From contig JAEZUM010000072.1 of NCBI GenBank assembly GCA_023421075.1, positions 1 through 13,408 on the forward strand: a DNA stretch of 13,408 nt. The letters are read 5' to 3'. The stretch is from Bacillota bacterium (GTDB lineage: Bacteria; Bacillota; Clostridia; Lachnospirales; Lachnospiraceae). Below are positions 7,801-13,408 of the stretch, one piece after another; within the stretch, counting starts at the first letter, position 1, and each line of letters starts with the position of its first letter. The notes under the pieces are model-generated. The model saw nothing but the letters and a program-made list of their open reading frames with translations, had not been told where the DNA came from and made no database searches. The position numbers were made by a program, and so were the translations under genes.

Positions 7801-8399
7801 ATGTAAATGCCATTGAAGATTATCGCAACCTATCAGAACGCTATGAATTCCTGCACACGCAAAGGGAGGATTTGGTAAAGGCAGAGGAAGCTCTGTTACA
7901 GATTATCAATGAGCTGGATACTGAGATGCGAATACAATTTGAGGAGAAGTTTAGAGCCATAAACGAAGAATTCAATGTTGTATTTAAGGAATTATTCGGA
8001 GGCGGACAAGCAGATCTTGAGCTTACAGAAAGCGAAGATATTCTTCAAGCCGGAATACGTATCAATGCACAGCCTCCTGGCAAGAAGCTGCAGAACATGA
8101 TGCAGTTGTCCGGTGGAGAAAAGGCACTCACTGCAATTTCATTATTGTTTGCGATTCAGAATCTGAAGCCTTCCCCCTTTTGTCTCCTTGATGAGATTGA
8201 AGCTGCTCTGGATGATTCCAATGTCGGACGTTTTGCAAAGTATCTTCATAAGCTTACGAAGGATACTCAGTTTATTATCATCACCCATCGCCGTGGTACG
8301 ATGGCTGCTGCTGATATTCTGTATGGAATTACAATGCAGGAGAAGGGTGTCTCTGCCCTGGTATCTGTTAGTTTAATCGAAGGACAGTTAGATAAATAG
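4839..8399 (+). CDS. smc: Chromosome segregation protein SMC
   Basis: 1186 residues, full length. SMC is the ATPase of bacterial condensin and works with ScpA and ScpB to compact and separate replicated chromosomes. The N-terminal head has the Walker A motif GPNGSGKS at 31-38. A long Glu/Lys-rich coiled coil runs from about 170 to 510. The hinge spans about 520-665 (MPGIVGVVADII, LGGSIQNIV, TPGGSISGG), followed by the returning coil. The C-terminal head carries the ABC signature LSGGEK at 1090-1095 and Walker B LLDEIEAALDD with Asp1118 and catalytic Glu1119. Both head halves and the hinge are intact. The start is ATG 4839, 7 nt after GGGAG (4827-4831). It is probably co-transcribed with rnc. 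scpA and scpB are not in the window. Confidence 0.97.
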   Translation: MYLKSIEVHGFKSFANKIVLEFHDGITGIVGPNGSGKSNVADAVRWVLGEQSAKQLRGAKMEDVIFSGTQTRKPLGYAYVAITLDNSDHKLPIEYEEVTVARRVYRSGESEYLINGTSCRLKDVNELFMDTGIGKEGYSIIGQGQIDKILSGKPEDRRELFDEAAGIVKFKRRKYAAEKNLEEEKLNLSRITDILREIEKQLAPLEKQSAVARIYLKLKEELKSLEVNQFLKEYDKLRTSKDQLEEKLNIATADFEGTKLEYENTKEEYVRLEQQLEECDQVIEEDKNTFNDLKLRKEKAEGEIKVLKEQISSLQQNDAYIQTRIENTEKDIEAKKAEENNYLTEKNSVDDKISGMDDLLTIALKELNQIKENILKYSKEIEECNNGIFEHLNINSGIKSNMQRYETMLEQNTLRKADLNQRILKNKSEECLYDETIEASKERLKQVSEIIIRETAKSEEIEKTINDTQLLIDSINNEHNELQAKYLGEKSRLDSLMNLTERYEGYGISIKKVMERKPQMPGIVGVVADIIKVDKAYETAIETALGGSIQNIVTEDEATAKNLIQYLKQNKFGRATFLPLTNLSMNNNMNNEKVLKETGVLGIASSLVEADSKFKALIDYLLGRIIVVDDIDHATIIAKKYNYSLRLVTLEGELLTPGGSISGGAYKNASNLLGRRREIEEMEDAVNALDKQTKDLLFKREEARDRRTSLRGELEALKQSLQARFLEQNTAKMNLDRELTKKAESEAIYQEYVRELQEIELQARDLKDNLTKLNESLTQNSQQNKEKESLIEQLNKKLEEERGLEQTANEKASSMKLEMSTLEQSNQFILENIRRVKREIDKLYEEESALKADISRASIVIEEKNETIRQTEELMKTFESQIAVLEERIKNQSAEREHITSIHKNFFTKREELSNRMTELDKECFRLNGQREKMIEQTDLQMSYMWEEYELTYSTAAEYPIDEEISLTQAKKMIGEIKTKIKKLGDVNVNAIEDYRNLSERYEFLHTQREDLVKAEEALLQIINELDTEMRIQFEEKFRAINEEFNVVFKELFGGGQADLELTESEDILQAGIRINAQPPGKKLQNMMQLSGGEKALTAISLLFAIQNLKPSPFCLLDEIEAALDDSNVGRFAKYLHKLTKDTQFIIITHRRGTMAAADILYGITMQEKGVSALVSVSLIEGQLDK

Positions 8400-8440
8400 C
8401 TTCTTGAAGATCTGAGTATTGCATATATATTTATTACATA

Positions 8441-8477
8441 GAATCCCCGCCTGCCTCAGGCGGAGGATTCTTATCAT
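8441..8477 (+). terminator. Terminator after smc
   Basis: GAATCC-C-CGCCTG (8441-8453) pairs with CAGGCG-G-A-GGATTC (8457-8470): 13 bp, one bulged A, a 3-nt loop, much more GC-rich than its surroundings. The T-run after it is poor (TTATCATT). It ends the rnc-smc unit 41 nt beyond the stop and separates it from ftsY. Confidence 0.75.
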
Positions 8478-8582
8478 TCATGGCAGGGAAAGATCGAATA
8501 ATTTATGTTTATCAGAAAGTATTCATCGGTTTTTTTGCTAAATTCACAAGAATAGTATTGCTTGTCTGACCATGGAATGATA
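8472..8582 (+). repeat. Long-range inverted repeat in the smc-ftsY spacer
   Basis: TATCATTCATGG (8472-8483) is complementary to CCATGGAATGATA (8570-8582) with one extra G; CAG (8484-8486) and CTG (8566-8568) can extend the helix past a bulged A. That is about 15 bp closing an 80-nt interior that contains a run of seven T (8530-8536). It begins at the edge of the smc terminator and lies wholly upstream of the probable ftsY promoter, so it would be in readthrough RNA or act as DNA. Function unknown. Confidence 0.45.
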
Positions 8583-8606
8583 TTATGAATTTTAATAAAA
8601 TCCGAA

Positions 8607-8615
8607 TGTTATAAT
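8607..8615 (+). promoter_or_regulatory. Extended -10 promoter for ftsY
   Basis: TGT followed by TATAAT (8610-8615) is a perfect extended -10 element; the -35 region is poor (TGAATT near 8586). Transcription would begin near 8622, about 53 nt before the ftsY start, and fits the terminator that closes smc. Confidence 0.6.
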
Positions 8616-8674
8616 TATACACATTGTGAATAATTAACATATATAGATTATTATTTTTGAAAGGTATGGATTGT

Positions 8675-9607
8675 ATGGGAGAGAATAAAACAGGATTTTT
8701 CAGCAAATTGGTTCAGGGCTTAACAAAGACCCGAAATAGTATAGCTAGTGGAATCGACGCAATTTTCAGCGGATTTTCCAGCATAGATGATGATTTTTAT
8801 GAAGAACTGGAGGAGATTCTGATTATGGCTGATCTTGGTATTAATACTACGACAGCAATTATTGAGAATCTACGTCAGAAGGTGAAGGAAAATAAGATCA
8901 AAGATCCTTCGGAATGCCGTCAGCTCTTAATAAATAGTATGAAGGAACAAATGCAGCTTGAAGATAATGCTTATGAATTTGAGAACAGAAGATCGGTTGT
9001 ATTATTAATTGGTGTCAATGGTGTCGGAAAGACCACCTCCGTGGGTAAACTTGCCGGACAAATGAAGGATATGGGTAAGAAGGTTATGGTTGCCGCCGCG
9101 GACACCTTCCGTGCTGCAGCGATTGAGCAGCTGACGGAATGGGCACACAGAGCCAATGTGGAGATCATTGCACAAAAGGAGGGCTCTGATCCCGCCGCTG
9201 TTATCTACGATGCCGTAACGGCTGCCAAGGCACGAAACACGGACGTATTATTATGTGATACCGCCGGACGTCTTCATAATAAGAAGAATCTCATGGAGGA
9301 ATTAAAGAAAATTGATCGAGTAATCGAGCGTGAATATCCGGAAGCATACCGTGAGACTTTAATTGTTCTTGATGGCACTACCGGTCAAAATGCGCTGGCT
9401 CAGGCAAAGGAATTCAAAGAAGTCGCAGATATTACCGGTATTGTATTGACTAAGCTGGATGGCACCGCTAAGGGTGGTATTGCCATTGCGATTCAGTCTG
9501 AGCTTGGAATTCCGGTAAAATACATCGGCATCGGTGAGAAAATCGATGATCTTCAGAAGTTTAACGCAGAGGATTTTATCAATGCCTTATTCCAGAAGAC
9601 CGAGTAA
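8675..9607 (+). CDS. ftsY: Signal recognition particle receptor FtsY
   Basis: 310 residues from the chosen start: an NG-domain FtsY without the long acidic A domain of the E. coli protein, as usual in Firmicutes. It is the membrane-associated GTPase that docks SRP-ribosome complexes at the translocon. The N-domain helices cover about 1-100 (GFFSKLVQGLTKTRNSI at the front). GTPase motifs follow in order: P-loop GVNGVGKTT at 113-121, DTFRAAAIEQL, DTAGR at 195-199, TKLDGTAKGG from 259, and GIGEKIDDLQKF near the end. The longest frame opens with TTG at 8657, but AAAGG (8660-8664) is the Shine-Dalgarno. ATG 8675 is 10 nt after it and gives the typical N-terminus. ylxM and ffh, frequent next neighbours, are not found downstream here. 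Confidence 0.95.
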   Translation: MGENKTGFFSKLVQGLTKTRNSIASGIDAIFSGFSSIDDDFYEELEEILIMADLGINTTTAIIENLRQKVKENKIKDPSECRQLLINSMKEQMQLEDNAYEFENRRSVVLLIGVNGVGKTTSVGKLAGQMKDMGKKVMVAAADTFRAAAIEQLTEWAHRANVEIIAQKEGSDPAAVIYDAVTAAKARNTDVLLCDTAGRLHNKKNLMEELKKIDRVIEREYPEAYRETLIVLDGTTGQNALAQAKEFKEVADITGIVLTKLDGTAKGGIAIAIQSELGIPVKYIGIGEKIDDLQKFNAEDFINALFQKTE

Positions 9608-9658
9608 TTAACTTGCCTGACTATACTTATGTTTTACTTGTTAACAGTGATAAGAAGA

Positions 9659-9719
9659 GAGTTTTGTAACTGTATTTTACAAACTCCCATCCTATAAATT
9701 TTAACGTGTGACCGCACGT
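9659..9719 (+). other. Two hairpins between ftsY and ilvA
   Basis: GAGTTTTGTAA (9659-9669) pairs with TTACAAACTC (9677-9686) with one bulged T; no T-run follows, so it is at best a weak ftsY terminator. ACGTG (9704-9708) pairs with CACGT (9715-9719) five bases before the ilvA Shine-Dalgarno and could affect initiation. I find no convincing promoter in this 129-base gap. Confidence 0.4.
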
Positions 9720-9736
9720 AGATGGAGGGTTAAACC

Positions 9737-10954
9737 ATGATGACATTAGATAAGTTTGAAGAAGCAACAGAAGCTGTCAAGAAAGTAATACTGCGTACAG
9801 AGCTGGTCTACAGCGACTATTTTTCAGCTACCACCGGAAATAAGGTATATCTTAAGCCTGAAAACATGCAATTTACCGGAGCTTATAAGGTTCGTGGTGC
9901 TTATTATAAAATTAGTACTCTGACCAAGGAAGAAAGAGAACGTGGTCTAATAACTGCCTCTGCCGGAAATCATGCACAGGGTGTTGCTTATGCGGCGAAA
10001 CTCTATAAAGCGAAAGCAATCATCGTCATGCCGTCCACTACACCGTTAATTAAAGTGAATCGTACCAAGAGCTATGGTGCTGAGGTTATACTGTATGGAA
10101 ATGTTTATGATGAAGCCTGTCAATATGCGCTCCAATTATCGCAGGAGAAGGGATATACCTTTATTCATCCCTTCAATGACGAAGGCGTAGCGACCGGACA
10201 AGGTACCATCGCGATGGAGATCTTTAAGGATCTTCCTACTGTGGATATTATTCTGGCTCCCGTAGGAGGTGGCGGTCTGTTAGCCGGTGTCGCTACTTTG
10301 GCTAAAATGCTCAATCCGAATGTCAAGGTGATCGGTGTTGAACCGGCAGGCGCAGCCTGTATGAAAGAATCCATTAAAGCCGGACATGTTGTAACTCTGC
10401 CACACATCGATACCATTGCAGACGGTACCGCCGTTAAGACTCCCGGTGATGTAGTATTTCCTTATATCCAGGAGTATGTAGATGATATCATAACGGTTGA
10501 GGACCAGGAGCTGATTGTTAATTTCCTTGATATTATTGAGAATCATAAAATGGTGGTTGAGAACTCCGGCCTACTTACTGTTGCTGCATTGAAGCATCTT
10601 AATTGTAAGGACAAGAAGGTTGTTTCTATTCTCAGTGGCGGAAATATGGATATCATTACGGTGGCCTCCATCGTACAGCACGGTCTGATACAAAGAGGAA
10701 GAGTATTTACCGTATCCGTTCTTCTTCCGGACCGTCCCGGTGAACTGGTTAATGTGGCAAGTATTATTGCAAAGGCGCAAGGTAACGTGATACGTCTGGA
10801 TCATAACCAGTTTGTAAGCATTAATCGAAATGCTGCGGTAGAATTGACGATAACCATGGAGACCTTTGGGCATGAGCATATGCAGGAAATCGTACAGTCC
10901 TTGATTGATCACGGTTATAATCCGAAGATCTGTCAACCAAACAAATTATATTAA
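9737..10954 (+). CDS. ilvA: Threonine ammonia-lyase with C-terminal ACT domain
   Basis: 405 residues. A fold-type II PLP enzyme that deaminates threonine to 2-oxobutanoate and ammonia, the entry to isoleucine synthesis and also a catabolic step. The PLP lysine is Lys51 in TGAYKVRGA (usual form SFKxRGA). SAGNHAQGVA and the glycine loop GGGGLLAG bind substrate and cofactor phosphate. The last ~75 residues, from GRVFTVSVLLPDRPGELVNVA, form one ACT-like regulatory domain. This matches the roughly 400-residue class; the long biosynthetic IlvA (about 510 residues) has two such domains and short catabolic TdcB has none. Allosteric control is therefore likely, but the effector cannot be read from the sequence. 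The start is ATG 9737, 7 nt after GGAGGG (9724-9729); a second ATG follows at once. No other branched-chain gene is adjacent. Confidence 0.92.
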   Translation: MMTLDKFEEATEAVKKVILRTELVYSDYFSATTGNKVYLKPENMQFTGAYKVRGAYYKISTLTKEERERGLITASAGNHAQGVAYAAKLYKAKAIIVMPSTTPLIKVNRTKSYGAEVILYGNVYDEACQYALQLSQEKGYTFIHPFNDEGVATGQGTIAMEIFKDLPTVDIILAPVGGGGLLAGVATLAKMLNPNVKVIGVEPAGAACMKESIKAGHVVTLPHIDTIADGTAVKTPGDVVFPYIQEYVDDIITVEDQELIVNFLDIIENHKMVVENSGLLTVAALKHLNCKDKKVVSILSGGNMDIITVASIVQHGLIQRGRVFTVSVLLPDRPGELVNVASIIAKAQGNVIRLDHNQFVSINRNAAVELTITMETFGHEHMQEIVQSLIDHGYNPKICQPNKLY

Positions 10955-11016
10955 TTACCGTTATTTTACATAGAAAAATGTGAAAAGTTCGTTTATTTTA
11001 CCGGTGCCGTAATAGG

Positions 11017-11045
11017 TTTACAAATCCTGCCTGTATTGATATAAT
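11017..11045 (+). promoter_or_regulatory. Strong promoter 300 nt upstream of recA
   Basis: TTTACA (11017-11022), a 17-bp spacer and TATAAT (11040-11045), with TG one base upstream of the -10 (extended -10). This is the best sigma-A promoter in the window. The start would be near 11052, giving about 300 nt of untranslated RNA before recA, or a separate small RNA. I see no clear intrinsic terminator between it and recA. Confidence 0.75.
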
Positions 11046-11075
11046 ACGAGTATCTTTATATTCTGTTATTCTTAA

Positions 11076-11255
11076 GGTAGAGGTATCATTCTTGTAATCG
11101 TCCGGTTAGACCTACCCGATTAATATGCATTTTGAAACTTCCGATTAATTTTCAAAAATATTAATTGAATGGACATCCTATGTCCGGAGCATGTGCTAAT
11201 CTGTTGATAAAGGCATACAGCATGCGGTAATCGAATTCAAATTCATTCTTCGATT
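11076..11255 (+). promoter_or_regulatory. Structured leader or small RNA upstream of recA
   Basis: Downstream of the strong promoter are GGTAG/CTACC (11076-11080/11112-11116), TTTTGAAA/TTTCAAAA (11130-11137/11150-11157, perfect 8 bp), GGACAT/ATGTCC (11171-11176/11180-11185, 3-nt loop), GCATG/CATGC (11189-11193/11221-11225) and AATCGAA/TTCGATT (11229-11235/11249-11255). CCGATTAAT is repeated directly at 11116-11124 and 11141-11149. No long frame with a Shine-Dalgarno is seen, and I cannot match it to a known RNA family. It fills most of the 396-base ilvA-recA gap; the rest is the two promoters and the LexA-type box. Confidence 0.35.
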
Positions 11256-11260
11256 TAGTA

Positions 11261-11289
11261 TTGACATTGCCTGGCAAATAAGTTAATAT
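11261..11289 (+). promoter_or_regulatory. Proximal recA promoter
   Basis: A consensus -35 TTGACA (11261-11266), a 17-bp spacer and TAATAT (11284-11289, 4 of 6 matches). The start would be near 11296, at the edge of the LexA-type box, as expected of an SOS-controlled promoter. Confidence 0.7.
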
Positions 11290-11296
11290 GATTACA

Positions 11297-11310
11297 AGAA
11301 CATTAGTTCG
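11297..11310 (+). promoter_or_regulatory. LexA (DinR-type) operator of recA
   Basis: AGAACATTAGTTCG matches the Gram-positive SOS box CGAACnnnnGTTCG at every fixed position except the first. It covers the predicted start of the proximal recA promoter and lies 41 nt before the gene. LexA bound here would block the proximal promoter and could obstruct polymerase arriving from the distal one. Confidence 0.8.
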
Positions 11311-11350
11311 TATTTTGGAGGCGTGTCCTTCATAAAAAGGGAGATTGGAT

Positions 11351-12376
11351 ATGGCAAAGGATGATAAAATAAGAGCATTGGAATCTGCTCTGGCGCAGAT
11401 TGAAAAGCAGTATGGTAAAGGCTCTATCATGAAGCTCGGTGATACGAATGCGAATATGAATATTGAGACGGTTCCCACCGGCTCCATCAGTTTGGATATC
11501 GCATTAGGCTTAGGTGGCGTTCCAAAGGGAAGAATTCTGGAGATCTATGGTCCTGAGTCCAGTGGTAAGACGACGGTTGCTCTTCATATGGTTGCCGAAG
11601 TACAGAAGAGAGGCGGAATTGCAGGCTTTATCGATGCAGAGCATGCTCTTGACCCCGTTTATGCAAAGAATATTGGTGTAGATATAGATAATTTATATAT
11701 TTCACAGCCCGATAACGGCGAACAGGCACTTGAGATTACTGAGACTATGGTACGTTCCGGTGCAGTTGATATTATTATCGTTGACTCTGTAGCAGCTTTG
11801 GTACCGAAGGCTGAGATCGACGGTGAGATGGGTGATTCTCATGTGGGACTTCAGGCGAGACTTATGTCACAAGCCCTCAGAAAGCTTACCGCAGTAATTA
11901 GCAAGTCCAATTGTATCGTTGTATTTATTAATCAGCTTCGTGAAAAGGTTGGCGTTATGTTCGGCAGTCCGGAGACAACGACCGGCGGACGCGCTTTGAA
12001 GTTCTATGCTTCCATTCGTATGGATGTAAGAAGAATTGAATCCTTGAAGCAAGGCGGCGATGTTGTAGGTAATAGGACTCGTATCAAGGTCGTTAAGAAT
12101 AAGATAGCACCTCCCTTCAAAGAGGCTGAATTTGATATTATGTTCGGTAAAGGGATCTCTAGAGAAGGTGATATACTTGACCTTGCAGCGGAAGCCGGTA
12201 TAATTATTAAGAGCGGTGCCTGGTTTGCTTATAACGATGCTAAGATCGGCCAAGGCCGTGAGAATGCCAAGCAGTACTTACTGGATAATCCTTCGATCTG
12301 TGAAGAGGTAGAAGTTAAGGTAAGAGAAAAGTATATGCTTCATCCTGCTAAGAATTATAATGAGGTACTTGAATAA
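11351..12376 (+). CDS. recA: Recombinase RecA
   Basis: 341 residues. RecA forms ATP-dependent filaments on single-stranded DNA, drives homologous pairing and strand exchange, and triggers LexA self-cleavage. Walker A is GPESSGKTT at 67-75; IIIVDSVAALVPKAEI is the Walker B region; GEMGDSHVGLQARLMSQALRKLT covers loop L1 and the family signature; FINQLREKVGVMFGSPETTTGG includes loop L2. The C-terminal domain ends abruptly at YNEVLE, without the long acidic tail of the E. coli protein. The open frame reaches back to TTG 11345, but ATG 11351 is right: AAGGGAG (11337-11343) is 7 nt before it and MAKDDKIRALESAL is the normal beginning. Two promoters and a LexA-type box lie upstream; recX lies downstream beyond a long hairpin. 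Confidence 0.97.
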   Translation: MAKDDKIRALESALAQIEKQYGKGSIMKLGDTNANMNIETVPTGSISLDIALGLGGVPKGRILEIYGPESSGKTTVALHMVAEVQKRGGIAGFIDAEHALDPVYAKNIGVDIDNLYISQPDNGEQALEITETMVRSGAVDIIIVDSVAALVPKAEIDGEMGDSHVGLQARLMSQALRKLTAVISKSNCIVVFINQLREKVGVMFGSPETTTGGRALKFYASIRMDVRRIESLKQGGDVVGNRTRIKVVKNKIAPPFKEAEFDIMFGKGISREGDILDLAAEAGIIIKSGAWFAYNDAKIGQGRENAKQYLLDNPSICEEVEVKVREKYMLHPAKNYNEVLE

Positions 12377-12392
12377 GATCATGATTTTCAGT

Positions 12393-12469
12393 GGCTGTCC
12401 CCGATAGAAGATATGGTTATTCCATTATGGAAGCATGTCTTCATCACTATTGCGGGACAGCCTTTTCTT
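12393..12469 (+). terminator. Very long terminator hairpin between recA and recX
   Basis: GGCTGTCCC (12393-12401) pairs perfectly with GGGACAGCC (12454-12462), followed by TTTTCTT. The helix continues inward: CGATA/TATTG (12402-12406/12448-12452, one G-U), then GAAGATATG/CATGTCTTC (12407-12415/12434-12442, one G-U), then TTCCA/TGGAA (12420-12424/12428-12432) around a 3-nt loop. About 28 pairs in 70 nt is far longer than an ordinary terminator. It probably ends most recA transcripts and limits recX to readthrough. Confidence 0.85.
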
Positions 12470-12532
12470 AGGAATTAAGATACCTATTAATATAAGAAAA
12501 CAAATCATGTTACAGAAAGGCAGGAAATCGGG

Positions 12533-13138
12533 ATGGTAATAACGAAGCTTGAAAAAGCTGAAAAATCTAAAGTCCGAATCTATATTGATGAGGAATTTGC
12601 TTTTCAATTAACGGAAAAAGAGTTGGAAAAGCTTCAATTGGAAGAAGGCCAAATAATCCTGACAGCACAATATGAGAAGCTGATCGAGGTTCTGATCTAC
12701 CCCAAAGCAATCGATAAGGCATTATCCATCCTCAAATTTATGGATCGTTGTGAGCAAGAGCTCCGTTTAAAATTAAGCAGAGAAGAATATCATGAAGATA
12801 TCATTGATCGGGTTATTGAATACGTCAAGCATTATGGTTATTTAAACGACGAGCGATATGCCACCTCCTTTGTGAAAGCTCGTAAGAATAAGAAGAGCAA
12901 GCTGATGATCAAAAATGAATTAAAGCAAAAAGGGGTAGCTAAGGACATCATTCATTCTGTATTCGAAGAGGAATATGAATCAGAAGAAGCGGAGGATGCA
13001 GAAATGATTGCCATCCGTAAAGCCATTGCAAAAAAATCAAAAGATCCACAAGCATTATCCCCGGAGGATAAGCAGAAGCTGATTGCTTCTCTTTATCGGA
13101 AAGGTTTCGACCTTAGTAAAATTAAACAAAACCTATAA
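12533..13138 (+). CDS. recX: RecA regulator RecX
   Basis: 201 residues, within the RecX range. RecX binds RecA filaments and in most species limits their growth and ATPase activity. The protein opens with a short beta-rich stretch (VRIYIDEEFAFQLTEKEL), followed by Lys/Glu-rich three-helix repeats. The core motifs are recognisable: ALSILKFMDRCEQELRLKL, YGYLNDERYATSFVKARKNKKSKLMIKNELKQKGV and, near the end, LIASLYRKGFDLSKIK. ATG 12533 is preceded by a modest AGGA (12522-12525) at 7 nt, with AAAGG slightly further up. The position directly after recA is conserved in many bacteria and supports the assignment. It is probably transcribed by readthrough of the long recA hairpin. Divergent sequence is normal for this family. 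Confidence 0.93.
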   Translation: MVITKLEKAEKSKVRIYIDEEFAFQLTEKELEKLQLEEGQIILTAQYEKLIEVLIYPKAIDKALSILKFMDRCEQELRLKLSREEYHEDIIDRVIEYVKHYGYLNDERYATSFVKARKNKKSKLMIKNELKQKGVAKDIIHSVFEEEYESEEAEDAEMIAIRKAIAKKSKDPQALSPEDKQKLIASLYRKGFDLSKIKQNL

Positions 13139-13173
13139 AAGTATGAATTGATACAGAACATTTCGTTCCTCTT

Positions 13174-13248
13174 CATATTAATATGCTTGCGACTTTCTAA
13201 CGCGAAAAATGCGATTAAGACATGTTTGGTTAATATGGCATAAATCGC
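13174..13248 (+). other. Palindrome and hairpin after recX
   Basis: CATATTAATATG (13174-13185) is a perfect 12-bp palindrome, and GCGATT (13211-13216) pairs with AATCGC (13243-13248) over a 26-nt loop. Neither is followed by a T-run, so the recX terminator is not obvious. No gene is visible in this 213-base gap. Confidence 0.3.
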
Positions 13249-13261
13249 CAGAATCGAGAAT

Positions 13262-13290
13262 TTGTCTTGCCTTTTTCAGGCAAATATAAT
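13262..13290 (+). promoter_or_regulatory. Promoter of the last gene
   Basis: TTGTCT (13262-13267), a 17-bp spacer and a perfect TATAAT (13285-13290). The start would be near 13297, about 55 nt before the ATG at 13352. The gene at the right edge therefore begins its own transcription unit, separate from recA-recX. Confidence 0.75.
13267..13283 (+). promoter_or_regulatory. Perfect dyad in the promoter spacer, possible operator
   Basis: TTGCCT (13267-13272) and AGGCAA (13278-13283) are perfect inverted repeats around TTTTC. The 17-bp dyad fills the gap between the -35 and -10 boxes, where a dimeric regulator would touch polymerase. It is upstream of the start, so it is not in the transcript from this promoter. 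I cannot name the regulator. A weak recX terminator is the other reading, but no T-run follows. Confidence 0.5.
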
Positions 13291-13351
13291 ACAATTAAAA
13301 TCGGCAGAGAATTGATTAATAATTAACAATAGAAAAAATGGAGGGCTGAAA

Positions 13352-13408
13352 ATGAGCAGTACAGCACAACTGTCAGCAAGAGAAAGAATTACTTCTTTGC
13401 TTGACGAC
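13352..13408 (+). CDS. Probable acyl-CoA carboxyltransferase subunit, 5' end only
   Basis: Only the first 19 codons are inside the window: MSSTAQLSARERITSLLDD. The start is firm, with GGAGGG (13340-13345) 6 nt before the ATG. The pattern SARERIxxLLDD resembles the start of biotin-dependent carboxyltransferases (propionyl/methylmalonyl-CoA or acetyl-CoA type), where (T/S)ARERIxxLLDxxSFxE is common. With so few residues this is a resemblance only, and which acyl-CoA or decarboxylase complex it belongs to cannot be said. It has its own promoter with a dyad in the spacer. Confidence 0.55.
   Translation, partial: MSSTAQLSARERITSLLDD

Noticed and set aside
8625..8640. TTGTGAATAATTAACAT as a Rex-type operator before ftsY.
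   Set aside because: The half-sites are three bases apart instead of four and not symmetrical, and ftsY is not an expected Rex target.
8512..8706. A 64-codon minus-strand frame before ftsY.
   Set aside because: It overlaps the ftsY start, its composition is that of translated AT-rich spacer, and it matches no family I know.
9704..9720. GTGTGACCGCAC ahead of ilvA, reminiscent of the T-box motif GGTGGnACCGCG.
   Set aside because: The motif is incomplete, and the 129-base gap after ftsY cannot hold a T-box Stem I, specifier loop and terminator.
11317..11364. A tiny leader peptide (GTG 11323 to TGA 11362-11364) overlapping the recA start, suggested by GGAGG at 11317-11321.
   Set aside because: The Shine-Dalgarno would be only one base from the GTG, so initiation there is implausible.
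11161..11487. A 108-codon minus-strand frame across the recA start.
   Set aside because: It overlaps the certain recA start and its regulatory sites and shows no recognisable protein features.
13156..13168. GAACATTTCGTTC after recX as a second LexA box.
   Set aside because: The half-sites are five bases apart rather than four, and it is far from the next promoter.

Overview
The window is a stretch of ordinary chromosome from a low-GC Firmicute, most likely a member of the Lachnospiraceae (clostridial cluster XIVa, Lachnoclostridium-like). Three things point there: the fusion of IspH to a ribosomal S1-like protein, the clostridial order plsX-acpP-rnc-smc-ftsY, and AT-rich spacers with strong Shine-Dalgarno sites and extended -10 promoters. 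All confident genes are on the + strand. I see no tRNA, rRNA, insertion sequence, phage gene, CRISPR array or toxin-antitoxin pair. The window does not appear to hold a novel multigene system. What is less routine lies between the genes.

Layout. (1) 3-1223 is the 3' part of an ispH-S1 fusion that runs off the left edge. Two hairpins follow, the second a terminator. (2) 1370-2149 is a stand-alone cheR with a TTG start and its own terminator. (3) 2150-2679 is a 530-base spacer with an extended -10 promoter and a run of RNA hairpins ahead of plsX. (4) 2680-3944 is plsX-acpP (phospholipid synthesis), closed by two tandem hairpins. (5) 4087-8399 is rnc-smc (RNase III and chromosome condensin). (6) 8675-9607 is ftsY (SRP receptor), behind a terminator, a long-range inverted repeat and a probable promoter. 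(7) 9737-10954 is ilvA (threonine ammonia-lyase with a C-terminal ACT domain). (8) 10955-11350 is a 396-base spacer with two promoters and a LexA-type box ahead of recA. (9) 11351-13138 is recA-recX with a very long hairpin between them. (10) From 13352 a new gene begins, whose first 19 codons look like a biotin-dependent carboxyltransferase. It has a promoter whose spacer is filled by a perfect dyad.

How the genes work together. PlsX and ACP link fatty-acid synthesis to membrane phospholipid. RNase III, SMC and FtsY are co-localised housekeeping genes for RNA processing, chromosome segregation and membrane-protein targeting. RecA and RecX are the recombinase and its modulator, and the LexA-type box makes recA an SOS gene here. 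The fabD/fabG genes often found between plsX and acpP in Bacillus are absent, as are rpmF next to plsX and ylxM-ffh after ftsY.

Start codons were moved inward from the longest open frame for plsX, acpP, ftsY and recA, because the Shine-Dalgarno sequence otherwise falls inside the gene or at an impossible distance.
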